64,000 nucleotides of DNA, from the NCBI GenBank assembly GCA_949317995.1, contig OX439043.1, positions 56,809,339 to 56,873,338 on the forward strand. The letters are read 5' to 3'. The DNA is from Acholoe squamosa. Its lineage: Eukaryota; Annelida; Polychaeta; Phyllodocida; Polynoidae. The position numbers and the translations under genes are program-made. The notes under the pieces are model-generated. The model did no database searches, was not told where the DNA came from, and worked only from the letters and a program-made list of their open reading frames with translations. Positions 45,707 to 58,572 of this stretch are shown piece by piece (the first letter of the stretch is position 1; every line of letters starts with the position of its first letter).

Positions 45707-47798
45707 GCGGATAGACTGAATTTATGGGCATTTACTTTTCCACAATGGGAAGAGGAGGTTATTTCTTAATATGCTAAAACCACACCCGTCAAGTTTACTA
45801 AACTGCCCACGTGAAATTCACTGGTATTTGTAGTCGTAGTGTTGCGTGTGATCATAGTACCTTGAGGAATGACCTCCGGGTTATATGCCAAAGGTCTTAT
45901 TTAGGGGACATCTGGTGAGGGGCTTGCATGTAGTCATAGACATGCAGTTGAAAAGGAGTTATATTTGCACAACTATATAAGTGGCCAGAACTGTTCTATA
46001 TGCATCCTACGGATGAAGAATATTGATTACAATGTATCTTCGACCTAACCTATGGTACATGTATCTACCATATAACCTAGGTCTGATGCACACTAATCCC
46101 TGGTTTCACATGGTTGATGGGTTGTGAATCACTTAACATTTGCCCACCTGTGGTGAAGGGGATACCAGGATAATCTGAAGATCTATACATGTATACTGTC
46201 TGAGCAGTGGACCACCTGTTCTAGACAACCTGTCTATGACTTCTAAGAGGCGATCAGGATTCTGTTGAACCTAGGTAAAATGTTTTGGTCTAGTTTAGAG
46301 TGACCTTTGAGGTAAAGGAAAATAATACTTATTTGTATTTAAATCTTTAATCTCATTTTGCTTCTTTGTCGGGTCTCGCTGTGTATATCTTTCTTTCTCT
46401 CTCATTCTGTGTTAGTCCAGGCAATCTGGCTGAAATATAGGGGTCATCTAAAAAAATTGCAACAAAAGGTTTTTCACCACAGTGCATTTCCTTAAGGTCT
46501 CTAGAATGACATACTGAAAGTCCAAAAAAATCCTGGAGGGGGAACTATGCTTAATTAGCGCTAACCTCGTCAGCACTGCTATTTCTATATAGTAAACAAG
46601 GACTTAGCTATAACCTTGGTCTCCATAGGTCTTTTCAAGTGATACAAAAGCTTAAAACATGCATCTTGAGATATACACCACAGTTAGAAAATATGGGATG
46701 GTCCAAATTAGCATAAATCCAATATGGCTTCCAGTTCTCCCCATTGTAGGTCATCTATCTAAATGAGAATGGTGACAGAAGGGGAACACTGCCTAATTAG
46801 CAGGTGTTCATTAGTATATATCACAACTTCTGAGAATGAAGCCTACAAAGTCTCAGATGATGATGATTCTGTACTAAACCAATGTTCCTAGCAATTTCAA
46901 AATGTCTAAAGTGTACTTTTTATCATGGCCAATATTTTTGCTTTAGAATTGTTTAGATTGAGGCAATTCCTAATTAGTATAATTGCAATTAATTAGCAGA
47001 ATTCAGCATTTTTCCAAACATTTGACTGAGTCTACTAACCATGCTGGTTACCTCATGTCCAATGTGTGGCTTTTTACTCAGTTTTTTCTTCTCCAGAGAT
47101 TCCGAATTTGCTTGAGGCCATTCTGGATTTTGCATATTAAGGCCCCTTATTTGTGTAATTTGTGCAAAACCCTTAATCAATTAGACACTTTCCCTTTTAT
47201 TCTGGTAAATTCTGGAAAAAAATATATATGAAAATTTGGGAATAAATCAATGACACCTTAGAAATATGGTGTAATCTGGCGGTTTGGTGCAATATGGTGC
47301 AGTTTGGCATCCACTATGGGTCTATTCCTGAACGCTTACACTTAGCTTTCTGTATTTCATCCTATGGAGATTCTCCCTGTAGAGTGGGACCTTTGTGACT
47401 AGTGCATGAAGGAGCAGGCTAACTTCATTTGGCCTTTCTGTAATAGTAATTGATATACTGCAGCAAAACTGATTCAATACAATACACAACACCTATCCAA
47501 CTGCAGAGGAAATTCCCCCTGTGGAGTGGGGATCTTCATGATAATGCCATGAAGAGCAGGATATCTTCATTGGGAGTCCATGAATGAGAAATCTCCCTCC
47601 CACAGTGGGCATACCAGATTTGTAAAAGGCAACAATCTCTTGGTTTCTTGTGGCATGAGGTGGGCACGTAGGATGCTAGTGTCCATATGCATGGGCATAC
47701 AAGCTTGTCTTTTGTCTAATTTCCTTGTTAATGCTGCATTAAATCCTATTGTTATTGTAGACACATACAATGTGCACATAAAAAAAGAGTGAGAAGTA

Positions 47799-48063
47799 AT
47801 GGCTGAGGATCACCAACCTGAGAACAATTCTAAAGTAACTGGGGAGAGAGCAAGAATCATAAACACTTTGTTGAAAGACAGAATGATACTGCCACTGACT
47901 TGGGAAAGTCAGTGGCAGTATGAACTCAATGAATATTTAAAGAAAATTGTCAGTAGATGATGCATGCTCGTCCCCTATCTTCAATGGAGTAGAGATGAAC
48001 CACACTGCTTAATTTTGGCTCCAATATATGGACATGTCGATATTCTTCGCATGTTTCTGAAAG
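47799..48063 (+). pseudogene. Ankyrin-repeat-like exon, interrupted by a stop
   Basis: From ATG at 47799 the frame gives 53 residues starting MAEDHQPENNSKVTGERARI, then TGA at 47958. The same frame continues through LQWSRDEPHCLILAP and IYGHVDILRMFLK. The latter fits the ankyrin pattern TPLHLAAxxGHxDIVRxLL, with Thr-Pro-Leu-His degraded to EPHCLIL. A GTGAGA donor follows Lys-Gly at 48063/48064. A downstream exon was not identified; the candidate acceptor near 48181 leads quickly to a stop. The single in-frame stop and the decayed repeat suggest a dead copy. It sits inside the long-TIR element. Confidence 0.4.
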
Positions 48064-48204
48064 GTGAGAGAACAGATAATCGGGACTGCACCTGCAAGCT
48101 GTTCATTGTATACTACCTTACTTTACTGCTACTGGACATAAACTTTATACCAAGTCTGCATTTGTGTTCTGCAAATGATGCAGGAATTGCCAGTCACCTA
48201 TCTA

Positions 48205-48737
48205 TCATTTTCCATTGAGAAAGCATAAAGTAGGTTTAGGCCATAGGGAAGAGCCTTTATGTCCTTGTGCCCATACTATTTTTTTATCAACTACAAGCAT
48301 CCTCTGTTTGAGTTTTATGTCATGAACACCCCACCTTTTCGCTAGAAAGTATAATGCTTGTAATTTGTTGTACTTCCTTGCTTCTTGGTTTGTCAGCTCA
48401 TCTAGCAGAGACACTCCTTTCCATGCTGGGAATTTTTTTAGATTAGCTTGAAAATGATAGCTCAAGGCTTTTGCTGGTTCTGGTCATATTTGCCCAGATG
48501 ATATATACTGGCTATCTCATTCCCATATTTGAGTGTTAAGTCCTCAAAACGTTGGTCCCGTATTTGTTCCAAGTCTTCTCTTGATTTTTCCGGGAAGCCC
48601 TCAATGCAATCTTCATCTTTGAATTTCTGGGTTGTTTTTAGTAGATGTTTGGCTAATGAGTTGGCACTACCAACTGAATCATCCATACTCTCCATCATTT
48701 GCAGTGACTTTATTATAGTGTTATTCTCTGTTGCCAT
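48205..48737 (-). pseudogene. Frameshifted ORF pair, unknown product
   Basis: The first frame runs from ATG at 48737 to a stop at 48462 (91 residues, starting MATENNTIIKSLQMMESMDD). The second, in another frame, continues to 48205 and contains FQANLKKFPAWKGVSLLDEL and NKLQALYFLAKRWGVHDIKL. Reading across the overlap in the second frame gives PEPAKALSYHF, so one indel near 48480 would join them into about 175 residues. Composition is Lys/Glu/Leu-rich and helical-looking, more protein-like than neighbouring frames. No family was recognised; a structural or regulatory protein of the host element is possible. Confidence 0.4.
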
Positions 48738-49608
48738 TGGCTGTGCTATATGGAATCTTCGCCGGCAGAGTTTTCAGGCGTTGTCTCCACAGTTTACTCA
48801 TTTTCAAGTCACCAATAACTTAAGCCTGAGCTGAATTTATCTCTGTATTTTGTTTCCTATCATATTTAGTGAAGATATAATTTAAGTGACAATCTGTTTT
48901 TGCATTGTCGGTTGTCAAAACATGGGCGCCGCAATGTTTTTTTTTGTGTGCGAACATGCACAGTATTGACTCAGGGTGCCGTCAAGCCATATGTGGCAAA
49001 TTTTTTGGTTTTTTTTCTCATATATATAGCAACTTATGGCTGTACCTTACATGTACTTAGTTGCTTGGTATATTCTCAAGACACTGTAGGTCTAGCTCAA
49101 GACACTGGACTATCAAAAACACAATGAAAAGCAAAAAAACAGCATATGGAGGCCATATTGGATCTTTGCAAAATATCCAAATGAGCCTCATTCTGGTGAC
49201 AATATGGTTGCATACATTATCATATTAAGAATATCACCTGTAGACTATAAATAAATGCATTGTAGAAAGAACTTCTGTATTGCATCTTTTCTATAAGGTA
49301 TCTGCCACTGTTCTCGTTCAGATAGATGATCTATAATGGGGAGAAGTGGAAGCCATATTGAATTTATGCTAATTTGAACAATGTCATTTATTCTAACTGT
49401 GGTGTATATGGATTGTCCATCTCAAGATGCGTGTTTTAAGCTTTTAAACTACTTGATTACTATATAGAAATAGCAGTGCTGATGAGGTTAATGCTAATTA
49501 AGAATAGTTCCCCTACCAGGATTTTTTCGGACTTTTAGTATGTCATTCTAGTGACCTTAAGGAAATGCATTGTGGTGAAAGACCTTTTGTTGCAATTTGT
49601 TTGAGATC

Positions 49609-50040
49609 CAACCCTACCTTGCCTGTACTGTAGATGTATGTGCACTCTAAGAAATAACAGTTGAATCTACCAGGGATCCTCATAAAACTGAACAGCAAGC
49701 GACTTCACTCTTCTTGACAGCCTTATGGTATTTTCCACAATTCCTGAATTTCAAAACCCTCTACTCTCTCCCTTTACTTTGTTACTGCTCCTTTTACTAC
49801 TTCTTGGCCGCTGCACTCTTCCACTGCTTTACCCTCTCTTCCTTCATTCTGGCCTCTACTCAATCTTTTGTCATCTAATAAATACTCTTCCATTCTATAC
49901 CGTTTACTCCCGGGCCTCTACTTTATCATTGATATCTCTTCTTTTCCTTTCTTTCCCATTTGTTCCTCTACTTTTTCACCATTCTCTTTACTCTACCATT
50001 AGATTAGGGGTTCACTCCATTGATTCAATTTAGGATATTT
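49609..50040. other. Intergenic with dispersed end motif
   Basis: Contains AATAACAGTTGAATCTACCA at about 49653, then GGGATCCT and AAAACTGAACAG, matching 18122-18168. The rest is pyrimidine-rich (49725-50030), giving a Leu/Ser/Phe-rich 102-codon frame without a recognised domain. Confidence 0.5.
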
Positions 50041-50483
50041 CTATGAGCTTCTAAAACACAAAGTGCACCACAGTGTATACATCGTACATTCAAAATCTTA
50101 AAATCAAGACCAAGGTGCACCTTCTAAGCATGACAGGAGTGCAGGGTGTGCCTTATGCGCGAGGTGCGCTTTATGCACAATGTACATGTACTATTGCCTA
50201 TTGTGACTCCCTTCAGTACCATCCACCAACCTTCTCACTGCAATACTAAACCTTGAAAGGAACACTCAAGAGCCGGCTTCGCTGGGCTTCCATTCTCCTC
50301 CCCTCGTGAGTTATAGGGGTATCTGTCAGGACAACAAAGAGATCAACTTGAGTGTTCTTTTTCTTGTCTGAGAGGCAGAATGGTGGCAACTTAGTCTGCC
50401 ACGGGCCCGGGACTTCCCAAGTAGATCTTAGAACATGGATGCTGGTAGGTGGCGCTGCAGAGTTGTTCAGAGCTGCATGTGAG
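50041..50483. other. Intergenic, short GTGCGC(C/T)TTATGC words
   Basis: GGTGTGCCTTATGCGCGAGG and TGCGCTTTATGCACAA form a short diverged tandem near 50136-50178. An inverted 12-base pair ACACTCAAG / CTTGAGTGT lies near 50262 and 50347. No gene recognised. Confidence 0.4.
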
Positions 50484-50640
50484 GTTATCCCATCTTCTGG
50501 GAGAGAATCTGATGTTACTTTAGATAATGTTATCCCATGTTCTAGGAGAGAATCTGATGTTACTCTGTGAAATATAGAATAATGATGATATCCCATGTTC
50601 TGAGAGAGAATCTTATGTTACTCTATGATTGTAGATAATG
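50484..50640. repeat. Imperfect tandem repeat, three units
   Basis: Units starting GTTATCCCAT or GATATCCCAT, then GTTCT, GAGAGAATCT and ATGTTACT begin near 50484, 50529 and 50587 (45 and 58 bp apart). Confidence 0.75.
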
Positions 50641-51636
50641 ATGAAGCTTTTCAAGGTGATACTGGATAGACAGGCTCTATTATTATCTTGCAGAGATGGC
50701 CCAGATTACATTTACAGACAAATGACATATTCAAGGAGGGTAAAATGGATAAACCTTCCTTTATGGAGGAAAATACATGTATAACCTTTTTGAAAGCTGT
50801 CTCCCCTTCTCAAAATTCAGGGCCTTCTTATGTAGAATCATATGGGTTGATTTGGCCAGTCCTTGCCAGGTTCTAATTGGATGTTTTCCAGTCAGTTTGC
50901 TACAATAATAATTATGAGTTTTAAAAAATAACGAAATCAATGAATCTTACCGAGGGCACATGCCATTAAATCTCTCTCTATAACCCACCTTCTGTCTTCT
51001 CTATCATTATTTTCATTTAAGTTGCAATTGCTGCCCCCTTTCCAGAATACTAGATTTGGTCTCTAGTCTGTACTGGAGCTGTCTGCACATTATGTGTATA
51101 TATTGTATATGGGGAAGTGATGCGTAAGGGTTGAAGGAGGGAGAGAGGAGAGGAGGAGCATGACATGTGGTCCTGACATGTGTTGGCCATGTTGAACATG
51201 TCTGTTGGTAAACCTAGGCCAGTCTCATTAACATAAGAGGTCAACTCATTAACATAAAATGTCATCTTATTAACATAAAAGGTCAAATGCAAAGGTGATA
51301 GTTTGCTCTCCATGAGTCGAAACTAGTCGTAAAACTACTGAGTATTACAGTCTTTAGTCAATGATTTATTGAGTGCTCCTTGGCATTCTAAAATTCCTAA
51401 TACATGGTAGAAAAGAATGGAGAGTGCATTCTTGTATATTTATATAGACATCTTTTGAAATGGACTTGTTATCCTAGGTTCTGTGTTATGTCTGTTGTCC
51501 TATCTTTCATTGATTTTAATACTTAACTATGAAATTCTGAATATAACATATATACACTCACAGTTTCTGCAACGCGAAACAGCTTCACTAGAGGCCCAAT
51601 TCTGACTTCAGGCCTCACATACTAAACTCTATGATA
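50641..51636. other. Intergenic, nothing recognised
   Basis: No exon or terminal repeat recognised. A short triplet of TCATTAACATAA-type words occurs at 51226-51280. Confidence 0.4.
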
Positions 51637-51638
51637 TG

Positions 51639-52801
51639 GGTCATTCCACTGTAAGTGGCCACTTGTCCATGGTCGAGGGTCATTTTTGAAAACTCAGAAT
51701 TTAATTTTGTTGATATATTTTGGCTCTTTGGAAAGGTTCATTCAAGTCACTATCTCCCAAGCGGTCAGTTTTTATTGCAAATATTCAAAATTATGAAAAT
51801 GTAATGGGCGTGAGCAAAATGAATTCTTCTCTAAATCAAAGAAATATTTGTCAGAACTACATTATTTTTAGTTAGGATATTTGACAAAAGGTCCCAAAGA
51901 AACACTATGGAGAAAAAAAGGAAAAAATATTGATAGTAACAATACATAAGGAAATAATATGAATGTAATCTAAGAATATATGGTGCATTTGGAATGCATC
52001 CAGCCTGCTAACATTCTTGCACTGCATTTTACTCATGCCCATTACAATCACACCCGTTACACTCACGCCCATTACATCAGTCAGTTGACACCTCTGTTTG
52101 GTATAACCAAGGCATGTAGAGACTCGAGTCTTTTTTTAAAATGACTTATTAACAATGGATCTTTATGTTAGGCTGGTTGAAAGAAAGAAAACTTTGATAG
52201 TATTTGTCCTGGATGCAGAAATATGAATGTAAGGGTGTGAGCAAAATGGACTTGAAAATACTTAAATATGTATTGCATAGTCATGCCTGTAAGTAGACCC
52301 TAAGCTTCTGTACTAGAAAAAACCCTATGATAACCCTTATCTTGGTGGGAAATAAGAAGATTGAGGATAGTGTTTTAGTAGGCCTACCAGTGTACTTTTA
52401 TTTTGCTCACACCCATTACATCAACTGCATTTGGTTACAAAAATGAAAAGGGGAAAAAGAATACCCAACCAGAATACCTCCACACCATATGAAAATGTTA
52501 GATAGGACCCCCCACTAAGGAATAGATAAAATTATATCAGTCTGTTGCTGCTTAGCTTGATGGTATAGAGCCTGGAATGAGGTGGAAATTGACAAAAAGG
52601 CAATTTTTGAAATTTGGGCCACCATATCTCAAAGAATATCAGGCCGACATACTAAAGTTGCCCTTCTTTTCAAGCCCAAGGTGTTTTCTTTCAAATGAAA
52701 CTAGAAATAAGAAGAATGGTTAATTACTTTTTATTCTACAGCCCCCTGTATTAAAAAAAATACCAAAAAAGATGCAAGCGGCCACTTTCGGTGGACTGAC
52801 C
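51639..52801. mobile_element. 1.16-kb element with GGTCATTCCACTGTAAGTGG ends
   Basis: Left end GGTCATTCCACTGTAAGTGG followed by CCACTTG; the right end, read from outside, is GGTCAGTCCACCGAAAGTGG followed by CCGCTTG. The inverted match is about 27 bp with a few changes. The interior repeats TGAGCAAAATG and (C/G)CCCATTACA(T/A) words on both strands (51800-51835, 52040-52080, 52225-52250, 52405-52430). No coding capacity; target duplication unresolved. Confidence 0.7.
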
Positions 52802-54025
52802 ACATACATCAAATGTGTTTGAACTCATAATGGTGTGTAATATCATGATAACCAAACATCGAGAATATATCTATGTTGAGTGCAATATAGGAACCTACAC
52901 AGTTTAGGAACTTCTCTATTTCGCTCAAGACTGATATAAACTGTTGTCATTATATTGACCAAAATTGTCTCAAATATCTTTTAGCAAGACTTTTGGACAT
53001 AGCGAGACTACGAGAAAAAATATTTCTTTTTTACCACGCAGGAAATTCGGTCTTGCTGGGTGGTTTTCTATTTTGCTGGTCTGGTTGGATTTCTCGCATG
53101 TAGGCCAAGGTCTATACATGATAGCCATACAGATATTTGGTCCACCAGTAGTCCACTTTCTCAGTTTCTGCCGGACCTGCACCTGGGAAGTGTGATGGCA
53201 CTCACGGGTAGGCCAATGAATCTTACACCCAGCAGTTCAAATTTTGAAATACATTAAACATAAGTTACCTACATTAGCTTGAATTGCTTGGGGCAATTAA
53301 TCGATAGTGTATTAAATGCCTGAGGCTTTGTACCAGCTATATGAGCAATATACCCCTGAGGCAAATATGAACTCTACTCACTTCTAGACAACACAAATGT
53401 TTCATACATATCACACAGGAGGCCCTGGTGCATAGTCTTTAAGAAGGTGGTGAAACTATACAGTAGAGATTGGACCATATCCCTCCCTGTATAAACACAC
53501 ACTTATCTACCAACACCTGACAAAATACATGTCATTATAAATTATAGTGTTTATAAAATGATAAATGGAACTGATTTGGGACCTAAAAGAGCCAGTAGCC
53601 AGACACAGGAAATATCTGACAGCTGATGGAGTACTATTTGGGCGTTTTTTTACCCTGTTTTTAGTAAGAGGTGCACTTTAGGGAAATAAATTGCTGATGT
53701 TGCATTTATCTATCTATATTTACTTGTGCGGGACGACCACTAATATACTCTGTCCAAATGGGAGACATATTCACGAATTTACTATGACATAATTGTTTTA
53801 TTATGACATGTAGTGGAATAACACTGATGCACAGATATTTTGTTTTAAGGCATGCAGAGGAAGAATGTGAACAATAAGTTAGACCTTCATGTCCACTTTC
53901 CTTGGAAATGAATTTTTCTTTTCTAATGAGGCGTACATTTTCTGCTTGAATCATCCTTTTCGTGTGGCTGCTCACATATGTACATCCTGGACGTTATACC
54001 CCATCTGCTGAGTTGCCTCAACTGG
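52802..54025. other. Intergenic, nothing recognised
   Basis: Open frames of 65-89 codons lack domains; no terminal repeats recognised. Confidence 0.4.
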
Positions 54026-54273
54026 AGGGTCTTTCCAAAAAAAAACGAGAACCAAAAAATACCATGTGCACGTTTAGTATAACCAGCTGTATTCATACCA
54101 ACTCATACAGATGAAACGTGCACACTGATTCCTGCTCAAAATGTGTAACTATTATCTGAAATATGATGTGGTCAATAAATTCTACTGAGAGAATTTTTGA
54201 CAATAAAGAACCCTTACGTTCTATCTGACCGAATTTGCACAGGTGCTTCCTCGTTTTCTTTTGGCAAGACCCT
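54026..54273. mobile_element. MITE with AGGGTCTT(G/T)CCAAAA ends, copy C
   Basis: Left end AGGGTCTTTCCAAAAAAAAA followed by ACGAGAACC; right end TCCTCGTTTTCTTTTGGCAA followed by GACCCT. The interior shares TGTGCACGTTT and GAAACGTGCAC words and CAACTCATACAG with copy A. Flanks CTGG / CTTGG may be an imperfect duplication. Confidence 0.78.
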
Positions 54274-55715
54274 CTTGGTGGTGGGTCTGGTAGTTAAGTA
54301 GTGGTGCCTGCTGGTGTAATGACCTGCTGATTGCACGTTTACAGGTAGGTAATCCTACGCCTAAGTCTGCCCTCACAGGTAACTACCTCTATGTGTAAAC
54401 CTACTGCCCCTCCCCCACCTCCAACAGGGGTGGCTACCATGTGAGTATGTACACTACAGTTACTTCTCACTCTGCACTACTTGAACAATGTTCATATTTA
54501 TTTTACTCAGTGGTAAGACATTTGAGATGATTTGAAGTGAAGGGTAATCCCAAGGGTCTATTCGTGCAACTATTCTATACGGTTGTATATGTGCTCTGCA
54601 TTACCTCTTATCAACAGCGTATAACTCTTGCTTTATAAATGAACCAGCTTTATTTAATGGCATTATTTCTTGGCATGACTGTTGTATCCTTTGCTCAACA
54701 ATCTTCTATTGCGCTTCTTTCTTCTCTTATTCTCTTATTTTCCTTCCCTCACAAATCAATGTATGATGCCTATTTCTACTACCCTTTTCGCTTATAAATA
54801 CAATTTTTCCATAACCTATTCTTTATCACTGATTAGCCTAAAACCGACAGCAGTATCCCATTTATTCTACTATATTTTCATTACTGCACATTCTAAGCTT
54901 ATAGGCCAATAAATTATAAGAGGCCATGTAGATCTATAACTATCACGGTTGGAAATACCTGAACAAAACTATTTCCCTGCTTAAATTCCAACCCCACCTA
55001 CCTCCTCAATTCTACTTACCGACCCCCCTCCAACTAATCTCCCTTGAACTGTGCATAATATCAACATTTCTGACACTGATACTTTTAGATATAATGTCAT
55101 CTGAGTGATGCCAACTGCTAAATTATCATCTACACATGCTTCATCGCCAGTCAGGGTCTGACTAATGAAGAAAATGCTTCCTCTTTGGCCGAACACCCTC
55201 CACCAGCCTGGTACGGTGAGATAATATAATACAGTGTTGTATACACAAGGAAATCCAGAGATGATCCTGTGTTATTTGCTACCTTAAAGTCTTGGATAGA
55301 CTTCCATTTACCCTCTGATCTATCATTAGTATTAACCAAACGGGACTGGGGACCTCGGGAACAGCGCAACATTAATACCAAGTCTAAGTGTACAAACTAA
55401 GTGTTTTCTGCCACAATAGTAAGGATCCTATGGCAACATCTTACCAGTAGCTTCAGGTACCGCTAGCTGTTGTTCCAACCCCAACCCTCTTCAGCTCTAG
55501 TATCCAGCATTTGCAGAGACACCAGACACATGAGAAAGGGTATAGCTACTAGTATGTAAAGATATAGGCCTAATACTTATAACACTATGGGGGCATCCAT
55601 TATGTCCCCCAAGACCTCGCTGGTTCTGGGAGAGCCATTTAGGTGCGGAAAGTCATTAGACTGGGGCATTTATTGCTTGGAACTTACAAAAGTACACTGT
55701 ATACATTTCATGTGT

Positions 55716-55716
<1 letters not shown>
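54274..55716. other. Intergenic, nothing recognised
   Basis: No gene or terminal repeat recognised; pyrimidine-rich near 54690-54760. Confidence 0.4.

Positions 55717-55718
<2 letters not shown>

Positions 55719-55766
<48 letters not shown>
55719..55766. repeat. (TA)n microsatellite
   Basis: About 24 TA units. Confidence 0.97.
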
Positions 55767-55768
<2 letters not shown>

Positions 55769-56014
55769 ACTGACACTTTCAGGCTACCCCTAAAGCTGCA
55801 CTGTCACAATATCACTGTATAGGGCTCTGTTCAGGGGGTTATGTATACAAAAAGCCTGTCTCCAGCTGTGTTCAAGAAACCACCCACGGAGCAAACACAT
55901 ACCTGGATGTAGCCTTACCCCAGTGTATCCTCTCCACCCTGGAGGCTTACCCTGTCCTCATACCTCCATCCTGTCACACACAGCCCTACGACTGTAATTG
56001 CCATAATGGCTCTA

Positions 56015-56200
56015 TAACCGCCGGGGTATCAAATAAGACCGGCCTCGAATAAGCACCGGTGTTACAGGGATGTTGAAATCAGTCTTAGGCACTAAAACAG
56101 GATTCAAACGAGCTGCTGTCTCGTATATGAACGGGGCATATATGTATTTAAATAAATAAGCGCCCAGACGTATTTAGCTACGGGACACTACGCTATCAAT
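56015..56200. repeat. GGCGCTTATTCG-type repeat, copy 2
   Basis: Contains AACCGCCGGGGTATCAAATA, CTCGAATAAGCACCGG, GTTACAGGGATGTTGAAA, CTGTCTCGTATATGAACGGG and AATAAGCGCCC. The order matches 63742-63932 (CGGGGTCTCAAATAGGCGCC, CTCGAATAAGCACC, GGGGTATTGAAAAC, CTGTCTCGAATAAGGGCCGG, AATAAGCGCC). Confidence 0.7.
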
Positions 56201-58034
<1,834 letters not shown>

Positions 58035-58355
58035 GGTGACATAATCCCCGATCCCTACTGTGATTAACGACCTATCTCTTCTATTAGCATAATCCACCAT
58101 CCCCATAGATAGATTGATAGATGTATTATGGGAGCTTTGATTGGATTTAGATATGGCTTGCCTCTGCATCAAGGGTATTTATGCTGATCCCAAAGACACA
58201 CCCTATCCTTTTTATCCTAAATCTAAGTACACTAAATAAGTCCCATATGATATTTACAGATGCTGTCTCTGTATATCACCATTGATCAAACTGACATCCT
58301 ACACTCTGTCTGATGTGTGTGTTAGGCTACATTGCCTCAAAACCCTGAAGAGAGA

Positions 58356-58572
58356 GAAATATTTTTTAACAACAGGGGAGTGGTGGTTTGCAGATGCATG
58401 AAAAAAAAAAATTCGCCCCCTGTCAAATTTCAACCCCCACCCCCAGGCAAACACCATGTGTGAACGCGCTCTTTTAACCTATTGTAATGCGCTGCCCTTT
58501 TCCCCTATGGTCAAGGGGTCAACAATTTGTTACCCCCTTAAAACCCTTCTCTTGTTCAAAAACGACCACTCC
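58356..58572. mobile_element. Harbinger-type MITE, left-truncated
   Basis: The right end CGACCACTCC followed by TTAA matches the family. On the left only the TTTTTTAACAACAGGGG segment remains, lacking GGGAGTG. The interior GTGTGAACGCGCTCTTTTAA and TATTGTAATGCGC parallel the inverse of the 3.8 and 20.1 kb copies. Confidence 0.6.

Larger units (their letters stand above)
46446..49608. mobile_element. 3.2-kb element with about 300-bp inverted ends, uncharacterised
   Basis: The left arm (46446 to about 46765) and right arm (about 49280 to 49608) are inverse copies at roughly 85-90% identity. Shared words include AAATTGCAACAAAAGG, GCATTTCCTTAAGGTC, CACTGCTATTTCTATATAGT, AAAGCTTAAAACA, ATACACCACAGTTAGAA and CAATATGGCTTCCA. 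Subterminal repeats of CCAATATGGC also occur near 49145. Inside are an ankyrin-like exon on the plus strand and a frameshifted ORF pair on the minus strand, so this may be a decayed autonomous element or a cargo carrier. No transposase catalytic motif was recognised and no target duplication was resolved. Confidence 0.75.
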
